A DNA stretch of 64,000 nucleotides. It comes from Rhodococcus phenolicus. Lineage in GTDB: Bacteria > Actinomycetota > Actinomycetes > Mycobacteriales > Mycobacteriaceae. The position numbers were made by a program, and so were the translations under genes. Where the stretch lies: the NCBI RefSeq assembly GCF_001646785.1, contig NZ_LRRH01000008.1, forward strand, positions 62,001 through 126,000. The letters are read 5' to 3'. Below are positions 8,171 through 18,942 of the stretch, one piece after another (positions within the stretch are counted from its first letter, which is position 1; each line of letters begins with the position of its first letter). The notes under the pieces were generated by a model. It had not been told where the DNA came from. It did no database searches and was given only the letters and a program-made list of their open reading frames with translations.

Positions 8171-9346
8171 ATGGCCAAGCAACCGGCAGCGGTCCTCGGT
8201 ACGGGGCAGACCCACTACGTCGCCAAGCGGCACGACGTCTCCATGTCCGGTCTGGTCCGTGAGGCCATCGACCGCGCCATGCTCGACGCACAGGTCGGCT
8301 GGGACGACATCGACGCCGTCGTCATCGGTAAGGCACCCGACCTGTTCGAGGGCTCGATGATGCCCGAACTCGCGATGGTCGACGCGATCGGCGCGACCGG
8401 CAAGCCCATGCTGCGCGTGCACACCGCCGGCTCCGTCGGCGGCTCCACCGCGAACGTCGCGGCCAGCCTCGTGCAGTCCGGCGTGCACCGTCGCGTGCTG
8501 GCCGTCTCGTGGGAGAAGCAGTCCGAATCGAACGCGATGTGGGCGCTGTCCACACCCGTTCCGTTCACGATGCCCGTCGGGGCGGGCGCCGGCGGCTACT
8601 TCGCCCCGCACGTACGCTCCTACATCCGTCGTTCCGGCGCGCCCGAGCACATCGGCGCGATGGTCGCGGTCAAGGACCGACTCAACGGCGCCAAGAACCC
8701 GTACGCGCATCTCAAGCAGCCCGACATCACCCTCGAATCGGTGCAGGCATCCCAGATGCTGTGGGACCCGATCCGTTACGACGAGACCTGTCCCTCCTCC
8801 GACGGTGCGTGCGCCGTCGTGATCGGTGACGCCGACACCGCAGCGGCACGCGAAGCCGCCGGGCACAAGGTCGCGTGGATCCACTCGACGGCGATGCGCA
8901 CCGAACCGACCACCTACGCCGGTCGAGACCAGGTGAATCCGCAGGCCGGTCGTGTCGCGGCGGCCGCGCTGTGGAAGGACGCGGGCATCACCGATCCGAT
9001 CACCGAGATCGACTGCGCCGAGATCTACGTGCCGTTCTCGTGGTTCGAGCCGATGTGGCTCGAGAACCTCGGCTTTGCCGAGGAAGGTTCCGGGTGGAAG
9101 CTCACCGAGGCCGGTGACACCGCGATCGGTGGTCGTATCCCACTGAACATGTCGGGTGGCGTGCTGTCGTCGAACCCGATCGGCGCGTCCGGCATGATCC
9201 GCTTCGCGGAGGCCGCGATCCAGGTGATGGACAAGGCCGGCGACCATCAGGTCGAAGGCGCACGCAAGGCGCTCGGCCACGCGTACGGTGGTGGATCCCA
9301 GTACTTCTCGATGTGGGTCGTCTCTTCCGAGCGGCCTTCGCACTAG
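8171..9346 (+). CDS. ltp3: Ltp3, SCP2-thiolase-like steroid aldolase
   Basis: Thiolase-fold protein of 391 residues corresponding to Rv3523/Ltp3, the second aldolase-type enzyme of the pair. The would-be nucleophile region is VHTAGSVGGSTANVAASLV, with Ala in place of the catalytic Cys. Other landmarks: DETCPSSDGACAVVIGD, AEIYVPFSWFEPMW and NMSGGVLSSNPIGASGMIRFAEA. ATG 8171 lies immediately after the ltp4 stop, so translation is probably coupled. It presumably acts with Ltp4 and the DUF35 protein on beta-hydroxy side-chain CoA thioesters. Confidence 0.9.
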   Translation: MAKQPAAVLGTGQTHYVAKRHDVSMSGLVREAIDRAMLDAQVGWDDIDAVVIGKAPDLFEGSMMPELAMVDAIGATGKPMLRVHTAGSVGGSTANVAASLVQSGVHRRVLAVSWEKQSESNAMWALSTPVPFTMPVGAGAGGYFAPHVRSYIRRSGAPEHIGAMVAVKDRLNGAKNPYAHLKQPDITLESVQASQMLWDPIRYDETCPSSDGACAVVIGDADTAAAREAAGHKVAWIHSTAMRTEPTTYAGRDQVNPQAGRVAAAALWKDAGITDPITEIDCAEIYVPFSWFEPMWLENLGFAEEGSGWKLTEAGDTAIGGRIPLNMSGGVLSSNPIGASGMIRFAEAAIQVMDKAGDHQVEGARKALGHAYGGGSQYFSMWVVSSERPSH

Positions 9347-9359
9347 AAGGGACAGCTTC

Positions 9360-10241
9360 ATGGTGAAGTTCTCCGTCGGTGTCGCGATGACACCGCTGGA
9401 CCAGCTCCCCGAACTCGCGCGGACCGCCGAGGAGTGCGGGTTCTCGTCGATCGCGCTGCCGGATTCGTTGTTCTTCATGGAGAAGCAGACGGTCGACTAC
9501 CCGTACACGCCGGACGGGTCGCGGATGTGGACCGAGGACACCCCGTGGGTCGATCCGCTGATCGCGGCCGCCGCGATGGGGGCGGTGACGTCCACGATCG
9601 GGTTCTACACGCAGGTACTCAAACTGGGTTCCCGGAATCCGGTGCTGCTGGCCCGGCAGGTGGGGTCGGTCGCGAACCTCACCGGCAACCGGTTCGGTTT
9701 CGGCGTCGGAATCGGCTGGGCACCCGAGGAGTTCGAGTGGTGCGGTGCGCCGTACGCGAAGCGGGGCAAGCGCGTCGACGAGATGATCGAGGTCATCAAG
9801 CTGATCCTCGGCGGCGGCATGGTCGAGCACCACGGCGAGTTCTTCGACTTCGCCCGGTTGCAGATGAGTCCGGCACCGAGCAAGCCCGTGCCGTTCTACG
9901 TCGGCGGTCACACCGACGTGGCGCTGCGTCGCGCGGCGCGCGTCGGTGACGGCTGGACGTCCGCGATGATCAAGTTCGACGACCTGGTCGCCGTGATCGA
10001 CCGGTTGCGGGTGCTGCGCGCCGAATACGGCCGCAGCGACCTTCCGTTCGAGATCCAGGTCGTGTCCGTCGACCGGTTCGGTTCGTCCGGCTACGCCGAA
10101 CTCGCCGACGCCGGGGTCACCGACATCATCACCGTGCCGTGGATCTTCGACGGCCACGGCTTCGACTCTCCCCTGGAAGCGAAGAAGGAATCTTTGCATC
10201 GCTTCGCGGACAAGTACATTCACGGAAAGGGCGCTGCATGA
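9360..10241 (+). CDS. LLM-class F420-dependent oxidoreductase
   Basis: Luciferase-like monooxygenase family protein of 293 residues, TIGR03619-like: MVKFSVGVAMTPLDQLPELARTAEECGF at the start, LARQVGSVANLTGNRFGFGVGIGW, then KPVPFYVGGHTDVALRRAARVGDGW. ATG 9360 follows an AAGGGA ribosome site 13 bp after ltp3. The stop overlaps the next start by 4 bp, so it belongs to the ltp4-ltp3 operon. Reaction unknown; a sterol side-chain redox step would fit. Confidence 0.83.
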   Translation: MVKFSVGVAMTPLDQLPELARTAEECGFSSIALPDSLFFMEKQTVDYPYTPDGSRMWTEDTPWVDPLIAAAAMGAVTSTIGFYTQVLKLGSRNPVLLARQVGSVANLTGNRFGFGVGIGWAPEEFEWCGAPYAKRGKRVDEMIEVIKLILGGGMVEHHGEFFDFARLQMSPAPSKPVPFYVGGHTDVALRRAARVGDGWTSAMIKFDDLVAVIDRLRVLRAEYGRSDLPFEIQVVSVDRFGSSGYAELADAGVTDIITVPWIFDGHGFDSPLEAKKESLHRFADKYIHGKGAA

Positions 10242-10651
10242 GCGAGGAACATCCCGCACGGATCGCGGCGCGGGCGTCGCAGACCGCGGCGAGCGCACGA
10301 CGCAAGGACCAGTGGCTGGCGCTGTTCGCCGAGAACGGGTGTGTCGAAGACCCGGTCGGCCCGTCCGGTTTCGACCCGGAGGGCAAGGGCCACCACGGCC
10401 GGGACGCGATCGCGGCGTTCTACGACATGACGATCGCGAACACCGAGAGGCTCGAGTTCCTCGTCGACGACGTGCTGGTGTGCGGCGACGAGTGCGTCAA
10501 TATCGGCACGATCCGGACGACGCTGGCCGGCACCGTCATCGACGCCGAGGGTGTGTTCGTGTATCGGGTCGACGGCGACGGCAAGATCGTGTCGTTGCGG
10601 GCGTTCTGGGAGGTCGAGCGGGCCATGAAAACGGCTCGCCCCGTCGAATAG
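10238..10651 (+). CDS. NTF2/ketosteroid-isomerase-fold protein
   Basis: Protein of 137 residues with the SnoaL-like/NTF2 cone fold: helices QTAASARRKDQWLALFAENGCVEDPVG followed by HHGRDAIAAFYDMTIANTERLEF and alternating beta strands ending SLRAFWEVERAM. Size and layout match delta-5-3-ketosteroid isomerases and related hydratases. Start ATG overlaps the preceding stop (ATGA). It ends the ltp operon, so a steroid substrate is likely but unproved. I could not assign the KSI catalytic Tyr/Asp with confidence. Confidence 0.78.
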   Translation: MSEEHPARIAARASQTAASARRKDQWLALFAENGCVEDPVGPSGFDPEGKGHHGRDAIAAFYDMTIANTERLEFLVDDVLVCGDECVNIGTIRTTLAGTVIDAEGVFVYRVDGDGKIVSLRAFWEVERAMKTARPVE

Positions 10652-10667
10652 CCGGTACCCTCGGTCC

Positions 10668-11240
10668 ATGACCGTGGCCGGGATCGTTCTCGCTGCAGGG
10701 GACGGCTCGCGGTTGGGTGGTCGCGCGAAAGCGCTTCTACCCCACCGTGGCCGTCCCCTTCTGCTCACCGTCGTCGATGCACTGCGCGCGGGCGGTTGCG
10801 ACGAGGTCGTGGTGGTCGTCGGCGCGTTCGGCGACGAGGTGGCCGCGCAGTGCGGTGCGGGTGTCACCGCCGTTCGCAATCCGGAGTGGGCTGCGGGCAT
10901 GTCGACGTCTCTGCGGGCGGGTGTCGATGCGGCCGGAGATCACGGCACGGTGGCATTGACCGTGGTCGACTTCCCCGGCATCACAGCCGAACTCGTACGG
11001 ACCGTGCTGTCGGCGCACGAACCGGGAACGGTGACGCTGCCGGTGTTCGGCGACCGGCCGGGACATCCCGTCGTGTTCGACCGTACCGACGCGGTCGCCG
11101 CCGCCGATCAGGCAGCCGGCGACGAGGGTGCCAGGTCGTTCCTGGCCCGGAACCGTGACCGTGTGCGTCGACTCGACTGCTCGGCGCTGGCCGACGCCGC
11201 GGACATCGACACCCCCGAGGACCTGCACCGCTTGGGCTGA
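10668..11240 (+). CDS. MobA/MocA-like nucleotidyltransferase
   Basis: Protein of 190 residues with a GT-A nucleotidyltransferase fold: GIVLAAGDGSRLGGRAKALLPHRGRPLL is the diphosphate-binding N-terminus, VVDFPGIT the metal-binding stretch with Asp, and GDRPGHPVVFDR the later signature. This pattern is typical of MocA-type molybdenum cofactor cytidylyltransferases and their relatives. It starts 17 bp after the NTF2-fold gene, so it may be read through from the ltp operon, but no molybdoenzyme gene is seen in the window. Confidence 0.8.
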   Translation: MTVAGIVLAAGDGSRLGGRAKALLPHRGRPLLLTVVDALRAGGCDEVVVVVGAFGDEVAAQCGAGVTAVRNPEWAAGMSTSLRAGVDAAGDHGTVALTVVDFPGITAELVRTVLSAHEPGTVTLPVFGDRPGHPVVFDRTDAVAAADQAAGDEGARSFLARNRDRVRRLDCSALADAADIDTPEDLHRLG

Positions 11241-11280
11241 TCAACCCCTCGCGGCATCTGCGCACCCAACCCGACCAATA

Positions 11281-11298
11281 ATTGACTTATTAGTCAAT
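11281..11298. promoter_or_regulatory. Palindromic operator upstream of TetR gene
   Basis: ATTGACTTATTAGTCAAT has two perfect 7-bp arms around TATT. It is AT-rich against a GC-rich background and lies 20 bp before the TetR start. Autoregulation by that TetR protein is the simplest reading. Confidence 0.65.
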
Positions 11299-11317
11299 CA
11301 ATATATACGCTCGGGAC

Positions 11318-11929
11318 ATGGCACGTACGGTCGACCACGAACTCCAGGCGCGGCGCCGCTCCACAATCCTCGACGCCGCAACGATGCTGTTCGCCGAACG
11401 CGGCTTCGACGCCACACCCGTGACCGCGATCGCAAAGGCCGCCGGAGTCAGCTCCGGCACGGTCTTCCACTACTTCGGCGACAAACGCGGACTGTTCCGG
11501 GCGATCTTCGAACAGGACCTGCCGGAGTCGCGCGAACTTGTCGAGCGCTTCCGAGTCGCCGACGACCCGCTGGCCGCGATCCTCGACATGGTGGCCGAAC
11601 TCGTTGCTCCGTCGGAGAATCCGGCGTCGGCAGGCCTTGTGGTGGAGGTGATCCGGCAGGTCGCACACGACCCGGAACTCGCGCACGTGCTGAACGAAAC
11701 CGACGCTGTCGTCCACGCGGGCCTGCGCGATCTTCTGGTCCGCGCCCACGACCGGATCGACCCCGCGCTCGATCCCGACGCGGCCGCCACGTGGATCCAT
11801 GCGATCACCGACTCGGCATTCCTCTACGCGGACAACCCGACGGCGACCGCGCCCGTCGAGACCCTGCGCACGATCGTTCTGCGTTACCTGACCGGACACA
11901 GAAAGGAGCACCACCATGACGATGCGTGA
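11318..11929 (+). CDS. TetR-family regulator
   Basis: TetR/AcrR repressor of 203 residues. The N-terminal HTH is clear: RRSTILDAATMLFAERGFDATPVTAIAKAAGVSSGTVFHYFGDKRGLFRAIF, residues about 12-64. The C-terminal ligand domain is helical and unassigned. A perfect palindrome lies just upstream. It overlaps the start of the broken YqeB-like gene by 14 bp, so the two were probably one operon and the membrane protein may have been its target. Confidence 0.88.
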   Translation: MARTVDHELQARRRSTILDAATMLFAERGFDATPVTAIAKAAGVSSGTVFHYFGDKRGLFRAIFEQDLPESRELVERFRVADDPLAAILDMVAELVAPSENPASAGLVVEVIRQVAHDPELAHVLNETDAVVHAGLRDLLVRAHDRIDPALDPDAAATWIHAITDSAFLYADNPTATAPVETLRTIVLRYLTGHRKEHHHDDA

Positions 11930-12326
11930 CGACGCGACCCGTGTCCACGTCTCCTACGCCCTTCCCACACTTCTGGCGGTCGCGTGCACCGCAGCAGGTA
12001 CCGGACTCGGCTTCGTCGCTCCCCCGTTGTCACGGTGGGCTGTCGAAACCTTGCCGGCGGTCCCCGGACCACTCGAGCTCCTCGCCGAGCTCACCGCAGC
12101 CTGGACCGTCCCGATTCTCACCGCCGTCGGGGTCGTCGCGGGAACAGCGCTCGCTGCGACCGTGGTCGCCGAAGCCCTCGCCCTCACCGTCGATTCCGGT
12201 GGCGTGCTGCTCGACCAGAACGACGACGAGTTGTAGATCCCCCGCGCCAAGGCGCACGCCGTGTTCCTCGACGACCGCGCCTCCCACCAGGAGTTCCGGT
12301 ACCTCGAGCAGCCCCGAAACGGTTGA
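11916..12326 (+). pseudogene. YqeB-like membrane protein, interrupted by TAG and shortened
   Basis: The intact part (11916-12236) encodes 106 residues with two hydrophobic membrane segments, ALPTLLAVACTAAGTGLGFV and WTVPILTAVGVVAGTALAATVV, followed by LTVDSGGVLLDQNDDEL. An in-frame TAG at 12234 stops it. The same frame continues with IPRAKAHAVFLDDR, which resembles the IPRA...AVFLDG strand of the domain that follows the membrane helices in YqeB-type proteins, and then ends at TGA 12324 without the rest of the domain. I read this as a nonsense mutation plus 3' loss. The shorter product could still be made. Confidence 0.6.
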
Positions 12327-12368
12327 TGGGGACCTTCGTTCGGATTCTCCGAACCAAGGTCCCCATCA
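12324..12368. terminator. Bidirectional hairpin terminator
   Basis: TGATGGGGACCTT pairs perfectly with AAGGTCCCCATCA, and inside it GTTCGG pairs with CCGAAC around ATTCT, with one C-C mismatch between. It lies between the convergent YqeB-like remnant and cyp125. Confidence 0.82.
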
Positions 12369-12384
12369 CCGGGGAATGCGGGCG

Positions 12385-15467
<3,083 letters not shown>

Positions 15468-15545
15468 CCTTCGCCTCTTCCCACGTGGCGGGAACCGGCA
15501 ATACTGGAGGAGGTTCTGCCAGCTCTCGAGAAGGGATGTCACTCC

Positions 15546-16205
15546 ATGACAACCACGAACCATGATCAGGTCCTCGACCGCCGCGAGATCGCCGCGGCCC
15601 TGTTGCGCGCGCTCGAACGCCGCCACGAGGTACTCGATGCCATCGTCGAGAGCAACGATCGCTCCGAGGCCGTCGCCACGATCGCTCAACTGCTCGACAC
15701 GAACGAGTTGTGCGCGGAGGCCGTGCTGAACCTGCCGTTCCGGCGGCTGACGAAGGCCGAGCGCAAGAAGATCCGCGAGGAACTCGAGGATCTCGACGCC
15801 GTGCTCACCTGGACACCGGCCGAACGTCCCTACGCGACAGGCGCGCATTTCCGGTTGCGTCCGTTCACCCACAGCGATGAGGACCGCTCACTGTTCGCGG
15901 AGCGGTGCGCCGAGACCCTCGGCGACAACAGCGACCCCAAGGTCGACGCCGAGCGGGAGGCGGGCGAGTCCCGAATCGACGACGAGGCTGCCGTGTGGCT
16001 GGTCGCCGAGGACCTGTCCGGTGCCGAGCCCAAGAGCGTCGGGTTCGCGTTCGGTGAGCTCAACGGCAACGAGGTCGACGTCGCGATCTGGGTGCGGTCG
16101 GATCTGCGCAAGCAGGGTTACGGCACCGCGACCCTCAAGCAGGCCCGCACCGAACTGGCCGCGTATTTCCCGGGGTCGACGCTGATCGTCCGCACCCCCG
16201 CTTAG
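15546..16205 (+). CDS. GyrA-like segment fused to a GNAT acetyltransferase domain
   Basis: Protein of 219 residues. Residues about 15-85 read like the coiled-coil tower of DNA gyrase/topoisomerase IV A subunits, with DAIVESNDRSEAVATIAQLL then AEAVLNLPFRRLTKAERKKI; compare the GyrA pattern QAQAILDMQLRRLAALER. Residues about 100-219 resemble a GNAT domain: FRLRPFTHSDEDRSLF, WLVAEDLSGAEPKSVGFAFGEL, then VAIWVRSDLRKQGYGTATLKQA, where RKQGYGTA is the acetyl-CoA pyrophosphate loop. No catalytic tyrosine winding domain is present, so it cannot be a gyrase. Function unknown; it sits 78 bp after the Ddn-like gene. Confidence 0.72.
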   Translation: MTTTNHDQVLDRREIAAALLRALERRHEVLDAIVESNDRSEAVATIAQLLDTNELCAEAVLNLPFRRLTKAERKKIREELEDLDAVLTWTPAERPYATGAHFRLRPFTHSDEDRSLFAERCAETLGDNSDPKVDAEREAGESRIDDEAAVWLVAEDLSGAEPKSVGFAFGELNGNEVDVAIWVRSDLRKQGYGTATLKQARTELAAYFPGSTLIVRTPA

Positions 16206-16211
16206 CAACCC

Positions 16212-16257
16212 CTCGTGCGGGGTTCCGGCAGCGCCCGCTACCGGAACCCCGCACGAG
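16212..16257. terminator. Bidirectional hairpin terminator (46 nt)
   Basis: CTCGTGCGGGGTTCCGG at 16212-16228 is perfectly complementary to CCGGAACCCCGCACGAG at 16241-16257, with an inner AGC/GCT pairing. It sits between two convergent genes. It is closely related in sequence and identical in length to the hairpin at 26422-26467. Confidence 0.9.
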
Positions 16258-16261
16258 TCGT

Positions 16262-17176
16262 TTATGCGCCGTAGACCGGAGTCGGCGGCTGGGCTTCGGC
16301 GATCAGCTTCTCGACGACCGGGCCGAGCTCCTTCGGATCCCAGCGCTCGCCCTTGTCCACGACGTCACCGTGGCGCCAGCCGTCGGCCACCGACACCTTG
16401 CCGCCCTCGACCTCGAACACTCGGCCCGTGACATCCTTGGATTCGGCGCTGCCGAGCCACACCACCAGCGGCGAGACGTTCTCCGGCGCCATCGCGTCGA
16501 AGCCCTCCTCCGGCGCGGCCATCATCTCGGCCATCGCACCACCGGCACCGACGGTCATGCGGGTCCGCGCGGACGGCGCGATCGCGTTGACGGTCACGCC
16601 GTAACGGGCGAACTCTGCGGCGGCCTGGATCGTCAGCGCGGCGATGCCCGCCTTGGCCGCGGCGTAGTTGCCCTGGCCGATGCTGCCCATCAGACCCGCA
16701 CCGGAGCTGGTGTTGATGATCCGGGCATCGACGGGGTTACCGGCCTTGGACTCGCCGCGCCAGTACGTCATCGCGTGCCGCATCGGCGCGAAATGCCCCT
16801 TGAGGTGCACGCGGGTGACCAGGTCCCACTCGTCTTCGCTCATGTTCGCGAGCATGCGGTCGCGGAGGAACCCGGCGTTGTTGACCAGAACGTCGAGGCG
16901 CCCGAAGTTGTCGAGTGCGGTCTTGATCAGGTTCGCGGCGCCGTCCCAGTCGGCGACGTCGTCGCCGTTGACCACGGCGTCGCCGCCGGCCGCGCGGATC
17001 TCCTCGACGACCTGCTCCCCCGGGCTCTCACCGGTTGCCGAGCCGTCGCCGCCGACACCGATGTCGTTGACGACGACCTTGGCGCCTTCCGCGGCGAACG
17101 CCAGCGCGTGGGCCCGGCCGAGCCCGCGCCCGGCGCCCGTCACGATGACGACGCGACCGTCCAGCAGTCCACTCAC
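16262..17176 (-). CDS. Short-chain dehydrogenase (Rv3548c-like)
   Basis: Classical SDR of 304 residues, longer than average through a C-terminal extension ending in TPVYGA. Motifs: TGAGRGLG cofactor loop, NNAG (LVNNAGFLRDR), the catalytic Ser in INTSSGAG and YxxxK in NYAAAKAG. It resembles Rv3548c, a KstR2-regulon gene adjacent to Rv3549c. Start overlaps the stop of the upstream SDR by 4 bp (ATGA). Probably a dehydrogenase/hydratase-type step on a C/D-ring CoA intermediate; the exact substrate is not known to me. Confidence 0.88.
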   Translation of the reverse strand: MSGLLDGRVVIVTGAGRGLGRAHALAFAAEGAKVVVNDIGVGGDGSATGESPGEQVVEEIRAAGGDAVVNGDDVADWDGAANLIKTALDNFGRLDVLVNNAGFLRDRMLANMSEDEWDLVTRVHLKGHFAPMRHAMTYWRGESKAGNPVDARIINTSSGAGLMGSIGQGNYAAAKAGIAALTIQAAAEFARYGVTVNAIAPSARTRMTVGAGGAMAEMMAAPEEGFDAMAPENVSPLVVWLGSAESKDVTGRVFEVEGGKVSVADGWRHGDVVDKGERWDPKELGPVVEKLIAEAQPPTPVYGA

Positions 17177-17949
17177 TTTGTCTCCTTCGTTCGGGCCGCT
17201 GCCAGGTAGGCAGGGCTTTCCCCGCCGCCGTGCACGGTCAGGGTCGATCCGCTGACATATGCCGCCAGCGGGGATGCGAGAAACGCGGCGCAGTTGCCGA
17301 TGTCATCGGGGGTGGCGAGCCGTCCCGCCGGCACGGTCGCGCCGACCGCGGCGATACCGTCGTCGTCGCCGTAGAACAGGTGCGACTGCTCGGTGTGGAC
17401 CATGCCGACCACGACGGAGTTCACCCGGACCTTCGGTGCCCACTCGACGCCGAGGGTCGACGACAGGCTGTCGAGCCCGGCCTTCGCCGCACCGTAGGCC
17501 GCCGTGCCCGGTGTCGGCCGGTGCGCGCTCACGCTCGAGATGTTGACGATCGAGCCGCCGCCCTCCTGCTGCTGCATCACCGCGTTGGCGGCCTGCGCGA
17601 CGATCAGCGGTGCGAGCAGGTTGAGCTCGACGATCTTGGCGTGGAACTTGGCGCTCGCGTCGGCGGCGAGGGCGAACGGCGATCCGCCGGCATTGTTGAC
17701 CAGCACGTCGAGCTTGCCGTGGCGGGCCACGATGGTGTCGACGAGTTCGCGGACCCTGTCGGGGTCGCGCACATCGCATTCGAGGAATTCGGCGGCGCGG
17801 CCGTCGATCTCGATGTCGTGGTCGGGCCGGGTGCGCGCACACGTCACGACGGTCGCGCCTGCCCGCAGGAACGTGCGGGTGATGCCGGCGCCGACGCCGC
17901 GCACACCTCCGGTGATCAGTACTACTGCGCCGTCGAGTCCCAGATCCAT
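17173..17949 (-). CDS. Short-chain dehydrogenase (Rv3549c-like)
   Basis: SDR of 258 residues: TGGVRGVG cofactor loop, LVNNAGGSPFA, NISSVSAHRPTPGTAAYGAAKAG with the Ser-Tyr-Lys triad, and a C-terminal YVSGSTLTVHGGGE. Equivalent to Rv3549c by sequence and gene order. ATG 17949 lies 55 bp downstream of the KstR2-type box at 18004-18021. In M. tuberculosis its promoter faces echA20; here the echA20 gene is 16 kb away beyond an insert. Confidence 0.88.
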   Translation of the reverse strand: MDLGLDGAVVLITGGVRGVGAGITRTFLRAGATVVTCARTRPDHDIEIDGRAAEFLECDVRDPDRVRELVDTIVARHGKLDVLVNNAGGSPFALAADASAKFHAKIVELNLLAPLIVAQAANAVMQQQEGGGSIVNISSVSAHRPTPGTAAYGAAKAGLDSLSSTLGVEWAPKVRVNSVVVGMVHTEQSHLFYGDDDGIAAVGATVPAGRLATPDDIGNCAAFLASPLAAYVSGSTLTVHGGGESPAYLAAARTKETK

Positions 17950-18000
17950 CCGTGCCTCCGCTTCGATTCGTGCGCCCGATTCCGCGGGGCGCATCCGTAA

Positions 18001-18027
18001 CTTACCAAGCAATCGCTTGGTTCGGTA
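18001..18027 (+). repeat. 27-bp direct repeat, left copy
   Basis: Identical over 27 bp, same orientation, to 34186-34212; it includes the palindromic operator. The two copies bracket the ring-degradation insert. Confidence 0.9.
18004..18021. promoter_or_regulatory. KstR2-type operator, left copy
   Basis: ACCAAGCAATCGCTTGGT is an 18-bp near-perfect palindrome 55 bp upstream of the Rv3549c-like SDR. The 27 bp 18001-18027 recur base for base, same orientation, at 34186-34212 before echA20. A variant, ACCAAGCAATTGCTAGGT, lies between fadE30 and fadD3. Assignment to KstR2 rests on these three regulon positions. Confidence 0.82.
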
Positions 18028-18184
18028 TGGGGCGGTCCCGATCGGCCCCGAACGGTCCGAGAGATCCCGACGGTGGCGCACCGAAGAATCTTGGCGGAGA
18101 ACGGTTTTCGCCGGTGGACTAGTAGAGGACCGGGACGGCCCGCTCGGCCTCGGCCGACCCGAGGCGCAGCGCACGGTGTGCCGG

Positions 18185-18796
18185 CTACGCCGCCAGGTGT
18201 ACCAGCAGCAGCCGGCAGCTGCGCCGGATGTCGGTTTCGGTCCCCTCGAGGGTGGCCCGGCCGTTGAGGAACGCGATGATCACGCCGTACCAGAGCATCG
18301 ACAGCAGCCGCAGCACGTCGCGGTCCGCGTCGGTGGGATCGGCGATACCCGCGGCGTCGAGCACGATCTTCTGGAACTGCTCCTCGACCTTGACCGAGTC
18401 GGGCACCGCACCGGCCGCGGCCGTGCCGTTGGACTGCAGCATCGCCAACGCCAACGACGGGTGCGCGACGAGCTCACGGGTCATCTCGATCAGCGTCTCG
18501 CAGATCGCGTCCTGCACGGACAGGCCGCGATCCGGCGCCGGATCCGGCCGACGCGTTTCGAACCGCTCGAGCCGATGCAGCATCACACCCACGAACAGGT
18601 GCGTCTTCGACGGGAAATACCGGTAGAGCGTTCCGATGGCGACACCCGCCCGCTTGGCGACCTCGGTCATCTGCACGTGCGCAAGGTCGTGCTCGGTCGC
18701 GAGATGCGCAGCCGCATCGAGAATGCGTACGTGCCGCTCCCGCTGGTCCGCCGAAGACGGTTCGGCGCCGTCGCGCGCCACACCGATCCTGGGCAT
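18185..18796 (-). CDS. KstR-like TetR regulator
   Basis: TetR-family protein of 203 residues. Its HTH region, DQRERHVRILDAAAHL to RAGVAIGTLYRYFPSKTHLF, is strikingly like that of KstR (AQRERRKRILDA...VAVGTLYRYFPSKVHLL), the sterol-catabolism repressor. The C-terminal half is more divergent. It is not next to fadE34 as true kstR is in mycobacteria, so it may be a KstR paralogue controlling the second ring-degradation set. ATG 18796 is preceded by AAAGGGGA. It is divergent from the hsaB-like gene. Confidence 0.82.
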   Translation of the reverse strand: MPRIGVARDGAEPSSADQRERHVRILDAAAHLATEHDLAHVQMTEVAKRAGVAIGTLYRYFPSKTHLFVGVMLHRLERFETRRPDPAPDRGLSVQDAICETLIEMTRELVAHPSLALAMLQSNGTAAAGAVPDSVKVEEQFQKIVLDAAGIADPTDADRDVLRLLSMLWYGVIIAFLNGRATLEGTETDIRRSCRLLLVHLAA

Positions 18797-18859
18797 TGTC
18801 GATCCCCTTTCACATCCGATCGGGGTCGATTGTCCCATCGCCTCGCCTCCGGGCAGGCG

Positions 18860-18883
18860 TCCCGGGCAGGTTGCGGCCCGGGA
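18860..18883. promoter_or_regulatory. Inverted repeat in kstR-like / hsaB-like intergenic region
   Basis: TCCCGGGC and GCCCGGGA, 8-bp perfect arms separated by 8 bp, midway between two divergent starts. A candidate operator for the KstR-like protein; a short hairpin is the alternative. No canonical KstR box is seen here. Confidence 0.4.
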
Positions 18884-18942
18884 TGTCCGCTGAGCGAGAA
18901 TCGGGCAGGGGGCGGTGACGGTCCGCCCATAGGCTCGGATCC

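Noticed and set aside
15546-16205. Calling this gene DNA gyrase subunit A
   Set aside because: Only the coiled-coil-like segment is present; the winged-helix and catalytic tyrosine regions are missing.
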